A stretch of 64,000 nt of DNA, taken from the NCBI GenBank assembly GCA_963969495.1, contig OZ018318.1:96439413-96503412 (forward strand), written 5' to 3'. Shown piece after piece: positions 45,930-57,329 of the stretch. Position 1 is the stretch's first letter. Each line of letters opens with the position of its first letter. Under the pieces are notes generated by a model, which was not told the origin of the DNA, made no database searches, and saw only the letters and a program-made list of their open reading frames with translations. The position numbers and the translations under genes are program-made. The DNA comes from Ceratothoa steindachneri (Eukaryota; Arthropoda; Malacostraca; Isopoda; Cymothoidae).

Positions 45930-46500
45930 TGTCTCTTATTCTTGAAGACTCCGTAATTTCATTTTGGCGTGAAGAGACAAAAGTGTTGATGATATCTAAT
46001 ATTGCTCCAGGTGTGTTTAGTAAGCAAAGCAAACGTTCTCAATTTGATGGATTCTTTTTATCAACCCACAGTTTGATTATCACCTAGAAATTTTCTAATG
46101 GGTTCAAATCTGTCGAAGTTCATGGCCATGGCCCCAAAGCTTAGATGTTATTTGTTGAAAATAGGTGTAGATGAAGCACGTTTTTATATTATTTTGAGTT
46201 CATGGCAGCGATCCTGGGAAAAATTGTTTGTACTTTTATCCTCTTAGAGGAGAAGTATCCCGGACATGGATAGTATCCCGATGCTTCACCTTGGCAAGAC
46301 ACAGGACTCGTTAATTTATTCCTTTTTCTCCTTCTAATGAGTGATCTCCCTGAAGCTCCAAACAAGGGTGAGGGAGCTTCATCAAAGAATACTACTTTAC
46401 CCCAGTCTTCACCAGTCATTCGTTATATTTCCTACAAAAGTGAAACCTACCCATAAAGTTCTTCTTGTTGAGATGAGCCTTTTGCGCAGCCATTTTCGAC
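45930..46500 (-). pseudogene. Tc1-like transposase relic
   Basis: Read on the minus strand: 'AAQKAHLNKKNFMGRFHFCR' (46,485-46,425) is the basic linker. 'WGKVVFFDEAPSPLFGASGR' (46,404-46,345) is the first catalytic block, with F-D-E for the usual S-D-E. 'GYFSSKRIKVQTIFPRIAAM' matches the WGCFSS...LPKNxAM region. 'ALGPWP', 'TDLNPLENF' (about 46,110-46,080) carries the Glu block, and 'VDKKNPSN' follows. The QHDGAPCH segment is deleted. Frameshifts and stops are present. It resembles the older relic at 15.2-17.5 kb more than the intact-ended Tc1. Confidence 0.75.
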
Positions 46501-47278
46501 CTCCGTGCTTTGTTGAAATGAATTTGCTCGCTGTGCGCACTGAATTCTTCATAACTGTTTCTTTCGTATCGTGATTATGGTTAGCACTAGAAGAAACCAG
46601 AGCTTTGTGCTTGGACCTAATCAGAAGGCGATCTTGTTATTCATTTAAAGCAACTTGGATTCCAGAAGTCTTCTCCACAACGGTGAAACCAGTCGGTTAC
46701 AAGACATAAATAATCCTAAAGATGCGCCTTGATGCAATACTGTTATCAACTATCTCGTTGTATTCCAGGCCCCTTTGGTATAGAACAAGTATGGTTGTAC
46801 GCTTTTAATTAGCAATAATATTTTCTAGAATTGAGAAAAATTCCAAACCTTTTTGTACAAAAAATGATCGAATAGCAGACTTTCATAAACTGAAACTCAC
46901 TTTCTACAAGAACAGAATCTGAGCGCGCTTTAAAATTCAGCGAGTTAATACACTTTTTCTTATTATTTTGTAAATGTTGAATTTTGATAAACGTAAAATA
47001 AGTTAAATATTAGAATAATTACTCCCATGAACTAAATTTTAAAAACGAATGAAAAAATAAAAAATATATATTAGTCTCAAGACTTTTGGCAATGAAATTA
47101 TACGCTCCTCAGTTAGTGAACTCTTCACCCATACTTAGTATGAACGATATCCTAAAAATACAGAGAGGAAGAATGGAAGCGTTCTCTTGCCTTAAAATAA
47201 TGCAGACTCTCTCTGATATTGTGTCAGTAAGCGATAATACAAATCTTCTCCAAATAAAACTAATGTAAAAAATCTTCT
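46501..47278. other. no gene recognised
   Basis: AT-rich spacer, with a short frame of 60 codons at 47,086-47,268 (+) and no motif. Confidence 0.5.
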
Positions 47279-47491
47279 CTATAGACAAAGGCCTTGGAGG
47301 TGGTATCTATCAAGTAAAGCAGAGCATTCATCGTTAAGTACAACGTACTGAAACTGCATTAAACAAAAACCCAATGAGGTGGAATGATACCTCCCAGGCT
47401 TTCGAATAAGAGAGACGGGGGCAATTCGCCAAGTATCTGGTATGATAAACCTTGACCAGATGATCTTAAAGAAAACTAAATGAATGACCAA
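47279..47491 (-). pseudogene. RT fragment related to the 49-56 kb retrotransposon
   Basis: 'IIPDTWRIAPVSLIRKPGRY' followed by 'HSTSLGF' matches the segment 'LLPDSWRIVTVLAFRKPGRD' near 51,750 of the large element on the same strand. It is the finger region of the RT, and the next expected block (FRPISLT) is degraded to 'FCLMQF'. It is a short, old fragment of the same or a sister family. Confidence 0.75.
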
Positions 47492-48309
47492 GCCTTGCCC
47501 TACTAGGTTTATATATTTGGCTTACCAAGTATCATGTGTACCATCAATTGGGAAGATAACGCAATTTTTTAAGCGAAAACAGATCATTTAGGTTTTTCTG
47601 CCTCGAAAGTACCGTACAAGTTTAGAGAAATAAAAATGATACATTTGCATTTTCTTGAAAACGCAGGTTAAATCTCTATGGAAAATCCACATATTTTCTT
47701 AATTTGTTCTGATAATGTCAAACTTCGTTTGATAAGAAGTGAATATAAAAGTTATGATGAATGTAATGTCTATTTTAAAAAATGATGCTTCAAAATTCGA
47801 CTACATTAACTTATAGTTTGTGTATTATAGTATTGTAGACAGCCCTGGTTGTTGAGTTAATTTATCAGGATGGCAAAATGTGTTAAAGAAGCATAATCCT
47901 TCAGAAAGCGGGTTGCCTAGTAAAATAGTGAAGCTAAAACACCGTCTGCCATAGGTAGGGATTGTAATAGATTAAAATGATTGATTTCACCCAAGATAAA
48001 ACTTGATGAGAATATTTAGTCTTGGGAGTTTAGAAAGAAAACAGGTTCCGACAAAAAACACTCACCATGAAAATCGAATGATGAAACGAATATTGATGAA
48101 GGACCAATTTGTAAGAGCAGTCAGTATGTATTTTTATGATAGTGTCTTACGTTATTTGACAACGATGAAACTCATAGTACGATCCAGGGCTAAGAAACCC
48201 AGAATAAGTTAAAAGAATCAGGAGCTTATGCTGAAATATTCTTCTTTCTATGTCCTACGAGGAGCTAAAGGAGGGCAAGACTATTTGTATGCAAAGAGAA
48301 TAAAGGTAT
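47492..48309. other. no gene recognised
   Basis: AT-rich. The 69-codon frame at 48,003-48,212 (+) is without motif. Confidence 0.5.
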
Positions 48310-49282
48310 TTAGGGGAATCGAATGTGAAGTACAATGCAAGGTGTCGTACAGGTGAAAGATTGAATTTTACATGCACAGAACCATGTGTCAGCGTACGAG
48401 TACCGGTTCAAGCGATGGAGTCTTTTCGCTGTTCCGTATACATGGGGTCGTAGGGTGACCCCAACACCTGACACTAGAATATAATATAAATGTCGGAGGG
48501 TGACCTCACACCTCACACCAGAATATAATTTCGTAGAGTCGAAGGTCGATGCTAGCCGAGGATTGACTCTGCGTTACTGTGCGAAGGGAGCACGCCAGAG
48601 ATTGGGATACAGATCTCAGTGCGATGGTTAAATAAACAAAATCGAGTGAGTTGGCATATATTATCAATTCTTAATGGTTCTGAGTTTTAGGAGAAACTGA
48701 TTGTAGAAAAATAACTTTAATAAATATAAAGAGAATATTATTAGCAAAAGTAAATAAATGAGAATAAATAAGATGATACCCTGGGTACAAAAGTGGGGGA
48801 GAAGGGATACAAATGACTAGACGGGGACGAGAGTCCCAAAGAGGATGTACAATGATTTCTTCCAGCGAAAGCGGGAAGAGTGAAAATGACGGGTATACGT
48901 ACGTAAAGCAAAATTGACCTGAGGCTTTGGATACGACGAGTAAGCGCGTCGCTGCCAAGTTCTACTTTCAAAGTTTATTCTTCTTTAATCTCGCCGTGAA
49001 ATGAACGATGGAGTACTCCAAACAAGAAAATATTCTATACCCGAGTGATAGAGGCCTGTCCGTGTCTATCACCTGTCGAACGGAAACTCTGGCCTTAGGT
49101 ACGAGCGCTGCCAGGTAGAGTGGAGGCGTGGTGTTCGTAGCTGGAAGCCGTTGGGAGGCGAAGAAGGGTGTAAGAGACTGTACCTGGCTGCTAACCAAGA
49201 TGAAGCTATAGGGTCATATTTTCCCGTAAGCTTTTGCCGAAATATTTATACTGTCTCGGTGGAAGTGGGTCGCCGGAGACCA
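48310..49282. other. GC-richer unclassified segment, possible LTR
   Basis: It has higher GC than its left flank. It contains an imperfect 45-bp tandem pair with atataatataaat (TATA-like, 48,478-48,490) and aataaa near 48,628. This is the DNA into which the large retrotransposon inserted. Promoter-like and polyadenylation-like signals suggest an LTR, but no pol sequence or second LTR was identified next to it. Confidence 0.35.
48452..48529. repeat. imperfect 45-bp tandem pair
   Basis: 'agggtgacc..acacctgacactagaatataat' (two blocks) at 48,452 recurs at 48,497 with small changes. Both copies end in agaatataat. Confidence 0.8.
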
Positions 49283-49296
49283 GAAGAGGTGGACGA

Positions 49297-49316
49297 TTTT
49301 TTTTTTTTTTTTTTTT
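49297..49316 (-). repeat. poly(A) tail of the retrotransposon (poly-T on plus)
   Basis: Twenty T residues mark the 3' end of the minus-strand element. Confidence 0.9.
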
Positions 49317-49404
49317 GAAGGGGCTATCTGGCGACTGCCGACTAAGGCATAAGTTGCCGTAAACAAACAGCCTAGTTCTAGGCTACTTTAAAAATTGAAC
49401 AGGA

Positions 49405-49473
49405 AACAATAAAAAGAAATAACAATAACAATAACTAAGCAATAACAAAAACAATAACAAAAACAATAACAAT
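49405..49473. repeat. (AACAAT)n-type simple repeat in the 3' UTR
   Basis: Irregular aacaat/aacaaa units lie inside the 3' UTR, about 90 bp from the poly(A). Confidence 0.9.
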
Positions 49474-49599
49474 TAAACCGGGTTAAATGAAAGGGAAAAG
49501 GCCGGCCTCCCGCTAAAAGTCAATAAGTCCACCAGTCAAAGTATACGCACTCGTCCCGAGTACAAGGGACAGGCGGTTGCGACCCCACCCATCCCGGTA

Positions 49600-52500
49600 C
49601 CGGGACAGGTGTCATGCGCGAAGATCACCCAGACTAGGACATTCGACAAGAATGTGCCGAACAGTCTGGGGGACGACGCAGTCGTTGCAATAGGGCGCAT
49701 GCGAGTGCTCCATCAAGTAGCGATGCGTCACATGAGTGTGTCCGATTCGAAGACGACAGAAAGCAACCTAAAGCCGTCGCGGCATTGGGGGATAGGTCCA
49801 TGGGAACAGTCGCGGCGCAATGGCACGCAACTTTAAGTTCCCTTCGACCGACTCCCATCTTCTTTGCCAAGCAGTCCGAAGAGCTGCCCGTATTCCTGCC
49901 ATGTAGTCGATGTGAGGAAGAGAGAAACGCTGGTCCGGTCGCAGAGTCCTCGCGGACTCTTCTGGCGCCCTCATCGGCGCGCTCATTCCCCGCAATTCCT
50001 ACATGTCCAGGAACCCAGCAAAAGATAATCTCGACATCTGCCCGGCTCGCCAAAACCGTGGCGTCACGGATATCGCGAACCAGGGGATGCGGAGATACCA
50101 ATGCCCCGAGAGCACTCAGGGCGCTTTGTGAGTCGCTATAGATCACAATCCGGTCTCCGAACCGGGCACGTCGCGTAATCTCCCGTACCGAGTGGTGTAT
50201 TGCCACCAGCTCAGCCGTGAAGACAGACGCAGTGCCTAGTAGAGCCCTGCTGACTTCAAACAGAGGGGATACGGCGTGGAAGCCAACCCCCTCTTGGGAC
50301 TTGGAGCCATCCGTATACACTGGCACGGTTCCAGCGTGAGACGATGTGTGCTCCAAAAAGGTCGACCGCAATACTCCCGGCGCAGTACAAGCTATGGGAG
50401 CAGAGGCGTAAGGACAAATAGCCAAATGTGGTACCCACCAGGGTGGCGTCCTGGGCAAAACTAGGGGCGCCACCGGCCCGAGAGCGATATCTACCTCTCG
50501 AAGGAGTTTCCTGGCCCTAAACCAAAAAGGCTTAGGTTATGACTGGCGTCTTTCGACGGCATAGGCACCATCGAGATCAGCTGCGGATGCAGTGAGAGCT
50601 GTTGGCGACTGAGGGAGGCGCCGGGTTCGCGCGTACAGTCAAGTGATACACTGCACGCGGCGCAGAGCGAGTGGCATCTCCCAAGCATCGACCAACAGGC
50701 TCTCAATGGGGGAAGTGCGGAAGGCACCGGTCGCAAGGCGAAGGCCGGTGTGGTGGATCGAATCCACCTTCGCAAAAACACTCGGCTGCGGATGCATAAA
50801 ACTCGCATCCGTAGTCGAGCTTCAAACGGACAAAGGATCGATAAAAAAGTAAGGCAGTAGCCCTATAAGCGCCCCAAACGCTGAACGTCACGGAACGGAG
50901 AATGTCCATGGCGCGGGTACAAGAGACCCTAAGGCTGCGAATATGAGCCTTCCAGGTGAGGAGTCGGTTGAATACAAGACCAAGGAAACGGTGCGACTCA
51001 ACCACATCCAGGCGCACCACTTTAAGCAACAAATTTGGGTCGGGGTGAAGCCGTGGATGGTGGCAGAAGTGCACCACCTTAGTTTTGCCAAAGAAAACCG
51101 AAACCTGTGCGCTTCGGCATAGTGAGAGACGCGGTTCAAAGCCTGTTGGAGTCGACGCTCAAGAGTTGGCATCTGGGCCGCGTCAATAGAGATCGAAAGG
51201 TCGTCCACGTAGAGCGTAGCAAGAACATCTTCCGGCAGCACCGAGGTGATGCCGTTGATGCTCAGGGCAAAGAGTGTGACACTGAGGACACTTCCCTGTG
51301 CGACACCCTCTTCCTGCTCCTTTGGGCCGGAGAGGGCTCCCCTCACCCGTACGTGGAATCGACGATCTCGCAAAAATTGAGATATAAAAATTGGGAGGCG
51401 TCCCCTCGCCCCCATCGTGTGGAGAGTCTTCATGATACCGTATCGCCATGCGGTATCATAGGCCTTCTCCAGATCGAAAAACACCGTGGCGTAGTGCTGT
51501 CTACGAAGAAAAGCCTCGCAGACGGCATCTTCCAGTCGGAGCAGAGCATCCGACGTGGAGTAGAACTTGCGGAAGCCGCACTGTGCGGAAGACAGATGGC
51601 CTTCGCTGTCCAGGAAATAGGCTAATCTAACATTTACCAATTTCTCCATCAACTTGCACACGCTAGAGGTTAAAGAGATTGGGCGGAAACTGGTCGGAGT
51701 AGAGTGATCTCTCCCCGGTTTGCGAAAGGCAAGCACAGTAACGATTCGCCAGGAGTCTGGGAGAAGACCTTTCACCCAGATCCTGTTAAACAAATCTAAC
51801 AGAAAGGCCATGCCTCGCTCACCTAGGTGTCGAAGCATGGCGTACGGGACATCATCCGGACCATGGGCAGTGTCCGCGCACGAAGCGAGAGCGGAATGCA
51901 ACTCGCTTACAGTAAACTTGTCGTTAAATGGTTCTCCACCTCTGGAGGTAAAGTCCAGCCGGCGGCCTTCCGCGACATCACAACGTGCATTGAATGCTGA
52001 CGGAGCAGCAGCACGGCTAGAGAATGCAGAAAAAGCGGTCGCGAAGGATTCCGCCACGGACGCGGGGTCCAAGATTGCGGTCCCATTCTCCTGGAGAACG
52101 GGAGGGGGGTCCTGCGAGAACTTGCCCCGAACCCTTTTGACTCGCTTTCTACACTTCAGCTAACGATGTCTTCCTGTTAAGTAAAGACACGTATGCCCGC
52201 CAAGAAGAGCGGCGGGCGTGCTTCGAAATAAACCGGAACCTAGCCCTAGCCCGACGAAATTCAGCGACAGTGAAATCGTTCGGGCGGCGCTCATAGCGCA
52301 TGTAGGCCGTCTCACACTCGGCCGACGACCATGGGAGTGGTCGGCGTGCAAAACGGCCAGACGTCCTAGGAATAGTAGTCAGGCTCACGGCGATGAGGTT
52401 GCCGGAGAAGAACTCAACGGCCTCATCTACCGACCTAAACTCCTCGACTGAGATAGAGAATTCAGTCATTTCCTGAAATGCAGGCCACCGCGCCCACGCC

Positions 52501-53200
52501 AAGCACCACCAAGGTGGTCTCTCAGGCGGCAGTTGCCCTGAAAATTATATTTGAATGGGAAAGTGATCACTACCATAGAGGTCATCGACCACCCCCCAAT
52601 CAAAATCAGGCTGTGCATCCGAAGAGCACAAAGATAGGTCAAGGCAAGAAAATGAAGCGGTTCTCGGACAGTGATGCGTAAATTCATCCACGTTTAGGAC
52701 ACGTATAACAACTCTTCGATCAGATCGGCAAGGACTTGTCCCCTGGGATTTATGGAATAATCTCCCCAGAGAGGATGCCTGCCGTTCAGATCTCCAAGCA
52801 AGAGATAGGGCCTCGGCAACCGTGCCACGACGCGGCGGAAGTCCCCCGCGTCGAAGTCAGCTGACGGTGGAAGGTACGCAGAAATAATAGTATACCTCCT
52901 ATCCAGGTGCAGCTGCATAGCCACTGCCTGAAAGGAGGTTTCTAAGGAGAAAGGAAGAACGGAGACATCATGCCGGGTGTAAACCGCGCATCCCCCAGCC
53001 CTGTTATCCCGCGGTGGTGGGGTCGCAAGACCCGTATACCCCGGGAGGGCAGGCAGCGGGCACGCGCCTAGCATGGTCTCCTGCAAAAAAATAGCTAACG
53101 GGGAATGGGACGAGACGAGCCTCCGCAGCTCCTCCCAGTTGGCCCGGAGTCCACGGCAATTCCATTGAAGGAATATGCCCTCCAGGCCTAGCTCGGAGGA
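49600..53200 (-). pseudogene. retrotransposon ORF2: endonuclease, RT, RNase H, CCHC
   Basis: The endonuclease starts at 'IFLQWNCRGL' (about 53,175) with 'FLQET', 'GDLNGRHPLWG' and, after a frame change at 52,694, 'YGSDHFPI', so all catalytic motifs are visible. A TAA lies near 52,545, with another frame change near 52,150. The RT frame (52,072-50,888) has 'GPDDVPYAML', 'FRPISLTSSVCKLMEKLVN', 'VFFDLEKAYDTAW', 'GVAQGSVLS' and YVDD (51,211-51,200). Frames change at about 51,075 and 50,700. RNase H (about 50,340-49,960) has 'VYTDGS', 'TAELVAI', 'YSDSQSAL' and 'PGHVGIAGNERAD', the complete D-E-D-D set. A frame change at about 49,990 and a TAG near 49,770 precede the C-terminal 'CNDC...RHILVEC' zinc motif. 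Reverse transcription would be target-primed. Confidence 0.9.
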
Positions 53201-53231
53201 GACGCGGGGGCCCTCCTCGAATTGAAGACCC

Positions 53232-55632
53232 TCACGGGAATGGCCGTACACTTTGGGGGGCAGAACCCCGGGCGCTGTTGGCCGGACAAAGCGCTGAAGG
53301 CGCTGTCGCCTTCGAGGACTTATTGGGGGAGGTTGGGCTCGCCATGCGAGTCTTTTCCTCCCACCGCCTCGAAACCTTAGGCGGGCGTTGCGGCTTGGGA
53401 GGTGGGGGGCCCTCTTTTCGAGGAACCACCGTCTCCGAGCCACTCGCTCCACCTCGGGGCGTGGGCGAAGGGGCCGAAACTCCTTTGTTGCTGTCCTCCT
53501 TTCGGGGAACAGCTTTAGGAACCCCGAAAGATGGCCTAGCGACCAGTTTCAGGGGTGTTGCTTCCTGTGAGTCTAACGACTCGGTGGAGGCGCGTGGCCG
53601 TTTCGCCTTACGGGAAACGGTCACGCTGGGGGAAGAGGGGGGAGCCCTGGTTTTAGCCGGGGCAGGGTGTGAACCCTTTTTGCCGCCAGCTTTACCAGGG
53701 GAGCGCCCAGGTTGGGTAGAGCCCGCAGAATGGCTCCGAATGGGCGCGTAAACAACCGTGCTCGTTGGCCTGGATGGGCCAGGAGCAGAGGGTGCCTTTC
53801 TAACTATTGACGCATATGACGTCCCAGGCAGAGCCGGGCGCGCCAGGACCAAGTCCCTTGCCTCGCGGAATGAGAGTCGATCCTGGGCCTGAACCGCCAG
53901 GATTTCTTTCTCAAGGAGATATGCACCACATTGCTTCGAAGAAGCAGGGTGCGGCTCTCCGCAATTGATACACTTGGCCACACACGATTTGGACTTATCG
54001 TGTGCGACCTTGGAGCAATTTACACATACTTCGGGTGACCCCGACTTTGCACGTCTACATGAGCTATTCGTATGTCCGAAGCGGTGACAGTAATAGCACC
54101 GCCGCGGCAGTGGCACGAATGCCTTCACGCGGTAGCGGTACCAAACGGCACGTACCGCCTTAGGGAGCTTTTCACAGTCGAACGTGACGAAGAGTGTATG
54201 GGTGGGTCTCGAGGCCCCTCCCTGTTTTCTCATCACACGTTCGACCTTGACCGCCCCATGGTCGGCCAGCTCTAGGGTCATGTCCTTAATGGAGTAGTCA
54301 ACGAGTTCCATCGCATAAACTACTCCTTTCGCAAAGTTCATGGTAGAGTGCGGCGTCACACTCAACGGGGTGCCATGAAGTGTCCGAAGAGCACTTATCT
54401 TGGCCGCCTCGGCGGGATTCGCCGCATTTGCCAGAAGGCTCCCGTTCGAGAAACAGGTTACCTTCGGCTCTCTACCAATTGCACTAGTTAATTATCTCCT
54501 CTGATGGATCATGTTGCCCTTGGACAACATGGTGCGATCAGTGAAGCGAATAACGAGGAAGCGTTTGAAGCCAGCGGGCTCGAAAACGCCAGGTAACCTC
54601 TGAATGAGGGGCCCCGATGTCATCGAGGCTCCACCTCGTGCACTTTTGGTCTTTGTCATCGTCAGGAGCTGCGTACCCGGGGGGGCAGAGGGGCTGGATG
54701 TGCTGATCTTGGCTTGGTCGCTTGCCAAAGTGGCAGCAGACCTATCCGTCTCCGTAGTCCCCGCGGATGGAGAGCAGCCCCGATTCGTCTTCGTCTTTTT
54801 GGTCTTTTTCGTCCTTTTCTATTTTGGAGAGGAGGGCGGGGAATGAACCCGTTCCCACCCCTGCCGGCAGAAGCCCCCATGCCAGATGGGCCAGCCTCAG
54901 CCAGGTCCCTCTCCGAAATAAAGAAGTTTCTGGTAGTCGTGGGGGCACCTGTCGGAGGAGATCCCTCCCCTCCTTGTATTGCCTCGGAGCCCTCAGCCGT
55001 TTGAGGGGGACCTTGCATAGGGGCGAACTCGGGTTCGGTGCTTGGCGCCGAGCCCGGATTCCCCCCCATGGAAGGCCCTACCCTCTGAGCTGGGTCTCCT
55101 CAAGGACCATGTCTATCACAGGAGGAGCCTCCAGTTGGCCATCCCCTCCCAGGACATCGCAGGTCAACTTGGCAGCGTCAAGAGTCATTTGTGGGGAGGC
55201 ACTAGCCTTAACCCCGGCAAGGTTTAATATCCTTGCCAGCAGGTCTTTTGAGTGAAGCGACTGAAGGGGCCTGGCTTTCCTCTCCCCCCTAAGGGGGTTT
55301 GCCCTACCGAGCCGCGTGCACGAGGGGCGGTCGGCAATGGGCTGCCTGCTGGCTTTCTTGGCAGTCCCCTTAGAAAGCAAAGGAGGGACTGCCGCTGGAG
55401 ATAGGGAGGTGCCCGAAAGAACGTCCAGAGAAGGGGGTGAGGGGGAGTCCCCTACACCCTTATGCGTAGGAGAGGAGTAAGCCTCCTTTCCGGTTAAAGA
55501 ATTATGGAGGGTCCCTTGCGCAAGCACAAGGGGGGGGACCTCCATTTTCTCGGTGGAGCTGCCCGAGGGCGGCTCCTTTGATGTTCTTGGATAAGTTGGG
55601 GGTGGGGTTTTTTTATACTCATCATTGGGCAT
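53232..55632 (-). pseudogene. retrotransposon ORF1 (gag-like nucleic-acid-binding protein)
   Basis: The probable start is ATG at 55,632 (MPNDEYKK). The first 185 codons are Pro/Ser-rich and end with 'KDLLARILNLAGVKASAS'. Frame changes near 55,075 and 54,740 connect to 'IQRLPGVFEPAGFKRFLVIR', which resembles the central RNA-binding fold of Jockey-type gags. A single in-frame TAA lies at about 54,492. The longest frame (54,365-53,232) holds three zinc knuckles: 'CYYCHRFGHTNSSC', 'CVNCSKVAHDKSKSC' and 'CINCGEPHPASSKQC'. A basic, Pro/Ser-rich tail overlaps the start of ORF2 in another frame. The role in the family is RNP formation. There is no clean ORF2 start codon, so ORF2 may rely on reinitiation or frameshifting. 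Confidence 0.85.
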
Positions 55633-56161
55633 GGTGACCCTTTTATTTACACGGGACGCAACAGCTCACCACCTCTCACAGTTGCCCGCACTGCAAGAGG
55701 TGCTTGCACGCCCAGCAGAGCCAGGCGCCGCCATTCGGGACCACCCCTCCTGCCTGGTGGCCTGGCAGTCCTTCGGCATGGCGGCTCCACCTTGAACACG
55801 GCGTAAAAAAGATAGATTTTGAAGAGGAGAGGAAAAGGGATGTGAGGAAGGTATGGGTGGGGATGAAGCAGGTTGTTAAAAACCTGCCACCCCAGACTGG
55901 AGCTCAGGGGTTAGGGAACAATGTCTTCTCCCCCCTCAGCCCCGATCCGGGGTGGTTGGCTTGAGAAGAAGGTCAGCATTCTACCCTATGAAATTAGAGG
56001 CTGACCAGAGAAAGTTGTGGGAGAGGTTGTATGAAAAGCCACGAGGTAGGGGAGAAATTGGGCTATCTGAAGGAAGGAAGAGAGGCTAAGCTGGGGCCGG
56101 ACGGAGCGCTGGATCCCGTCAGCACGGCGGCCAGGATGGCAAATCGCCGCGCCCCTTACGG
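55633..56161 (-). other. retrotransposon 5' UTR (probable)
   Basis: GC-rich leader upstream of the ORF1 ATG. No TATA box was seen; internal promoters are usual in such elements. The 5' end is inferred only from the candidate target duplication at 56,162. Confidence 0.55.
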
Positions 56162-56250
56162 GGAAGAGGGGGACAAGATCTCATTAGACTTGGGCGGGAT
56201 TTTTTAATCCAAAACAGAAAGTGGTAAAATAATGGAGACTTAATAATATA

Positions 56251-56259
<9 letters not shown>

Positions 56260-56300
<41 letters not shown>
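56260..56300. repeat. (TA)n microsatellite, 41 bp
   Basis: A pure TA tract between the retrotransposon flank and the piggyBac fragment. Confidence 0.95.
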
Positions 56301-56301
<1 letters not shown>

Positions 56302-56329
56302 GGTATCTATGCATAGTAACATGTATTTA

Positions 56330-56955
56330 CCTTGAATGTTACTTGGGTAACATAAATCAATTGAAGATTCCTGTTCACTATCGGATATGCTTCGAAAATG
56401 AAATCTTCCTCACTTTAGTCAACATAACACAATTCTGCACCATCTGATTCATTATCATCAACCCCAGTAAGTTTATAAGAAAAATTCACTGTCACAAAGT
56501 TTAGAACATCGTAACATTATGATGAACTATATATTATTTTTTTTACTAAATACACTTCAACTAAGCAGATACAAAATCGACGACCCCTACTTTGTGTGGA
56601 AGCGGAATACACAACTGATCTGGACAACAATGTCCTATCACATTAAAAAATGCCTGTACAAGATAACAGAGAAGATATACATAATTTAACATCTGATTTC
56701 ATAATATTAAGGAAACATAAATACCGTAAATTTAGATGTTGTAAGAAGGGTCAAAATGACCCCATGGGCGTGCAATATAAAAAGGTATATTATTGGTATG
56801 ACACTAAATGAATTTTTAAAACATCTATACAAATTAAATGGGCTTTTAAAATAAATAAAAATCAAATAGTGACGGAAGTTAGAAGGAAAATTTACCATGT
56901 GAAGTAGTTTTGAATTCGTAAAAGGGTCAAAATGACCTCTCTGGGCGTTCTAGTG
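56330..56955 (-). mobile_element. piggyBac 5'-end fragment
   Basis: The right end is gggcgttctagtg (56,943-56,955) followed by TTAA (56,956-56,959). The last eight bases, ttctagtg, equal the terminus of the piggyBac at 18.1-20.5 kb. A gggtcaaaatgacc...gggcgt block at 56,924-56,948 recurs in the same orientation at 56,748-56,770, like a subterminal repeat. Further left the minus strand reads 'GVDDNESDGAELCYVD', an acidic stretch suitable for a piggyBac N-terminus. The catalytic part is missing, so this is a 5'-terminal remnant on the minus strand. Confidence 0.65.
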
Positions 56956-56959
56956 TTAA

Positions 56960-57329
56960 CTAACCTTGAACGAGACTCTCGACCTATTCAAGTAAATCTC
57001 GCCAAACATTTATGCATTCTGTTTGATTATTAAGGATTTGAAACCCAATGCCTCAAGTATGACCTCCTAGTCGGTCGTTAATCCCTGCGAACAGTCCTTC
57101 AATGGTTCACGTTGCAGTAGGTAATAAAGTCCCCTTCCCCCACATAATAAAATATTATAAAAAAGAAAGGTCCCACAATACAAAAAAAATACACATACGA
57201 ACATGGTAACTAATCAATAATATATACACAATAATAGACAAAGGCACATATTCTTATAAGGCATTATACAAAATTACAAGAATTATTTGAAAATATATAC
57301 AAAAATAATCTATTTAACGTTGCAATCAA
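56960..57329. other. no gene recognised
   Basis: AT-rich spacer, with A-rich sequence at 57,140-57,300. Confidence 0.5.

Larger units (their letters stand above)
49295..56161 (-). mobile_element. near full-length non-LTR retrotransposon (Jockey/I superfamily), about 6.9 kb
   Basis: The minus strand holds a GC-rich 5' region, a gag-like ORF1 with three CCHC knuckles, and ORF2 with endonuclease, RT, RNase H and a C-terminal CCHC. A 3' UTR and a 20-nt poly(A) follow (poly-T at 49,297-49,316 on plus). The flanks gaagaggtggac (49,283-49,294) and gaagagggggac (56,162-56,173) match at 11 of 12 positions and could be the target duplication. GC is far above the surroundings, so it is compositionally foreign and relatively young. 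RNase H argues for an I/Nimb/LOA-like group, not Jockey proper. Several frameshifts and stops inactivate it. Confidence 0.88.

Noticed and set aside
53278..53751. 157-codon plus-strand frame, and other plus-strand frames at 49.6-55.9 kb
   Set aside because: They are antisense shadows of the GC-rich retrotransposon on the minus strand, without domains.
55900..56000. tRNA-like short palindromic segments in the retrotransposon 5' region
   Set aside because: The arms do not form a cloverleaf and no anticodon loop is defined.
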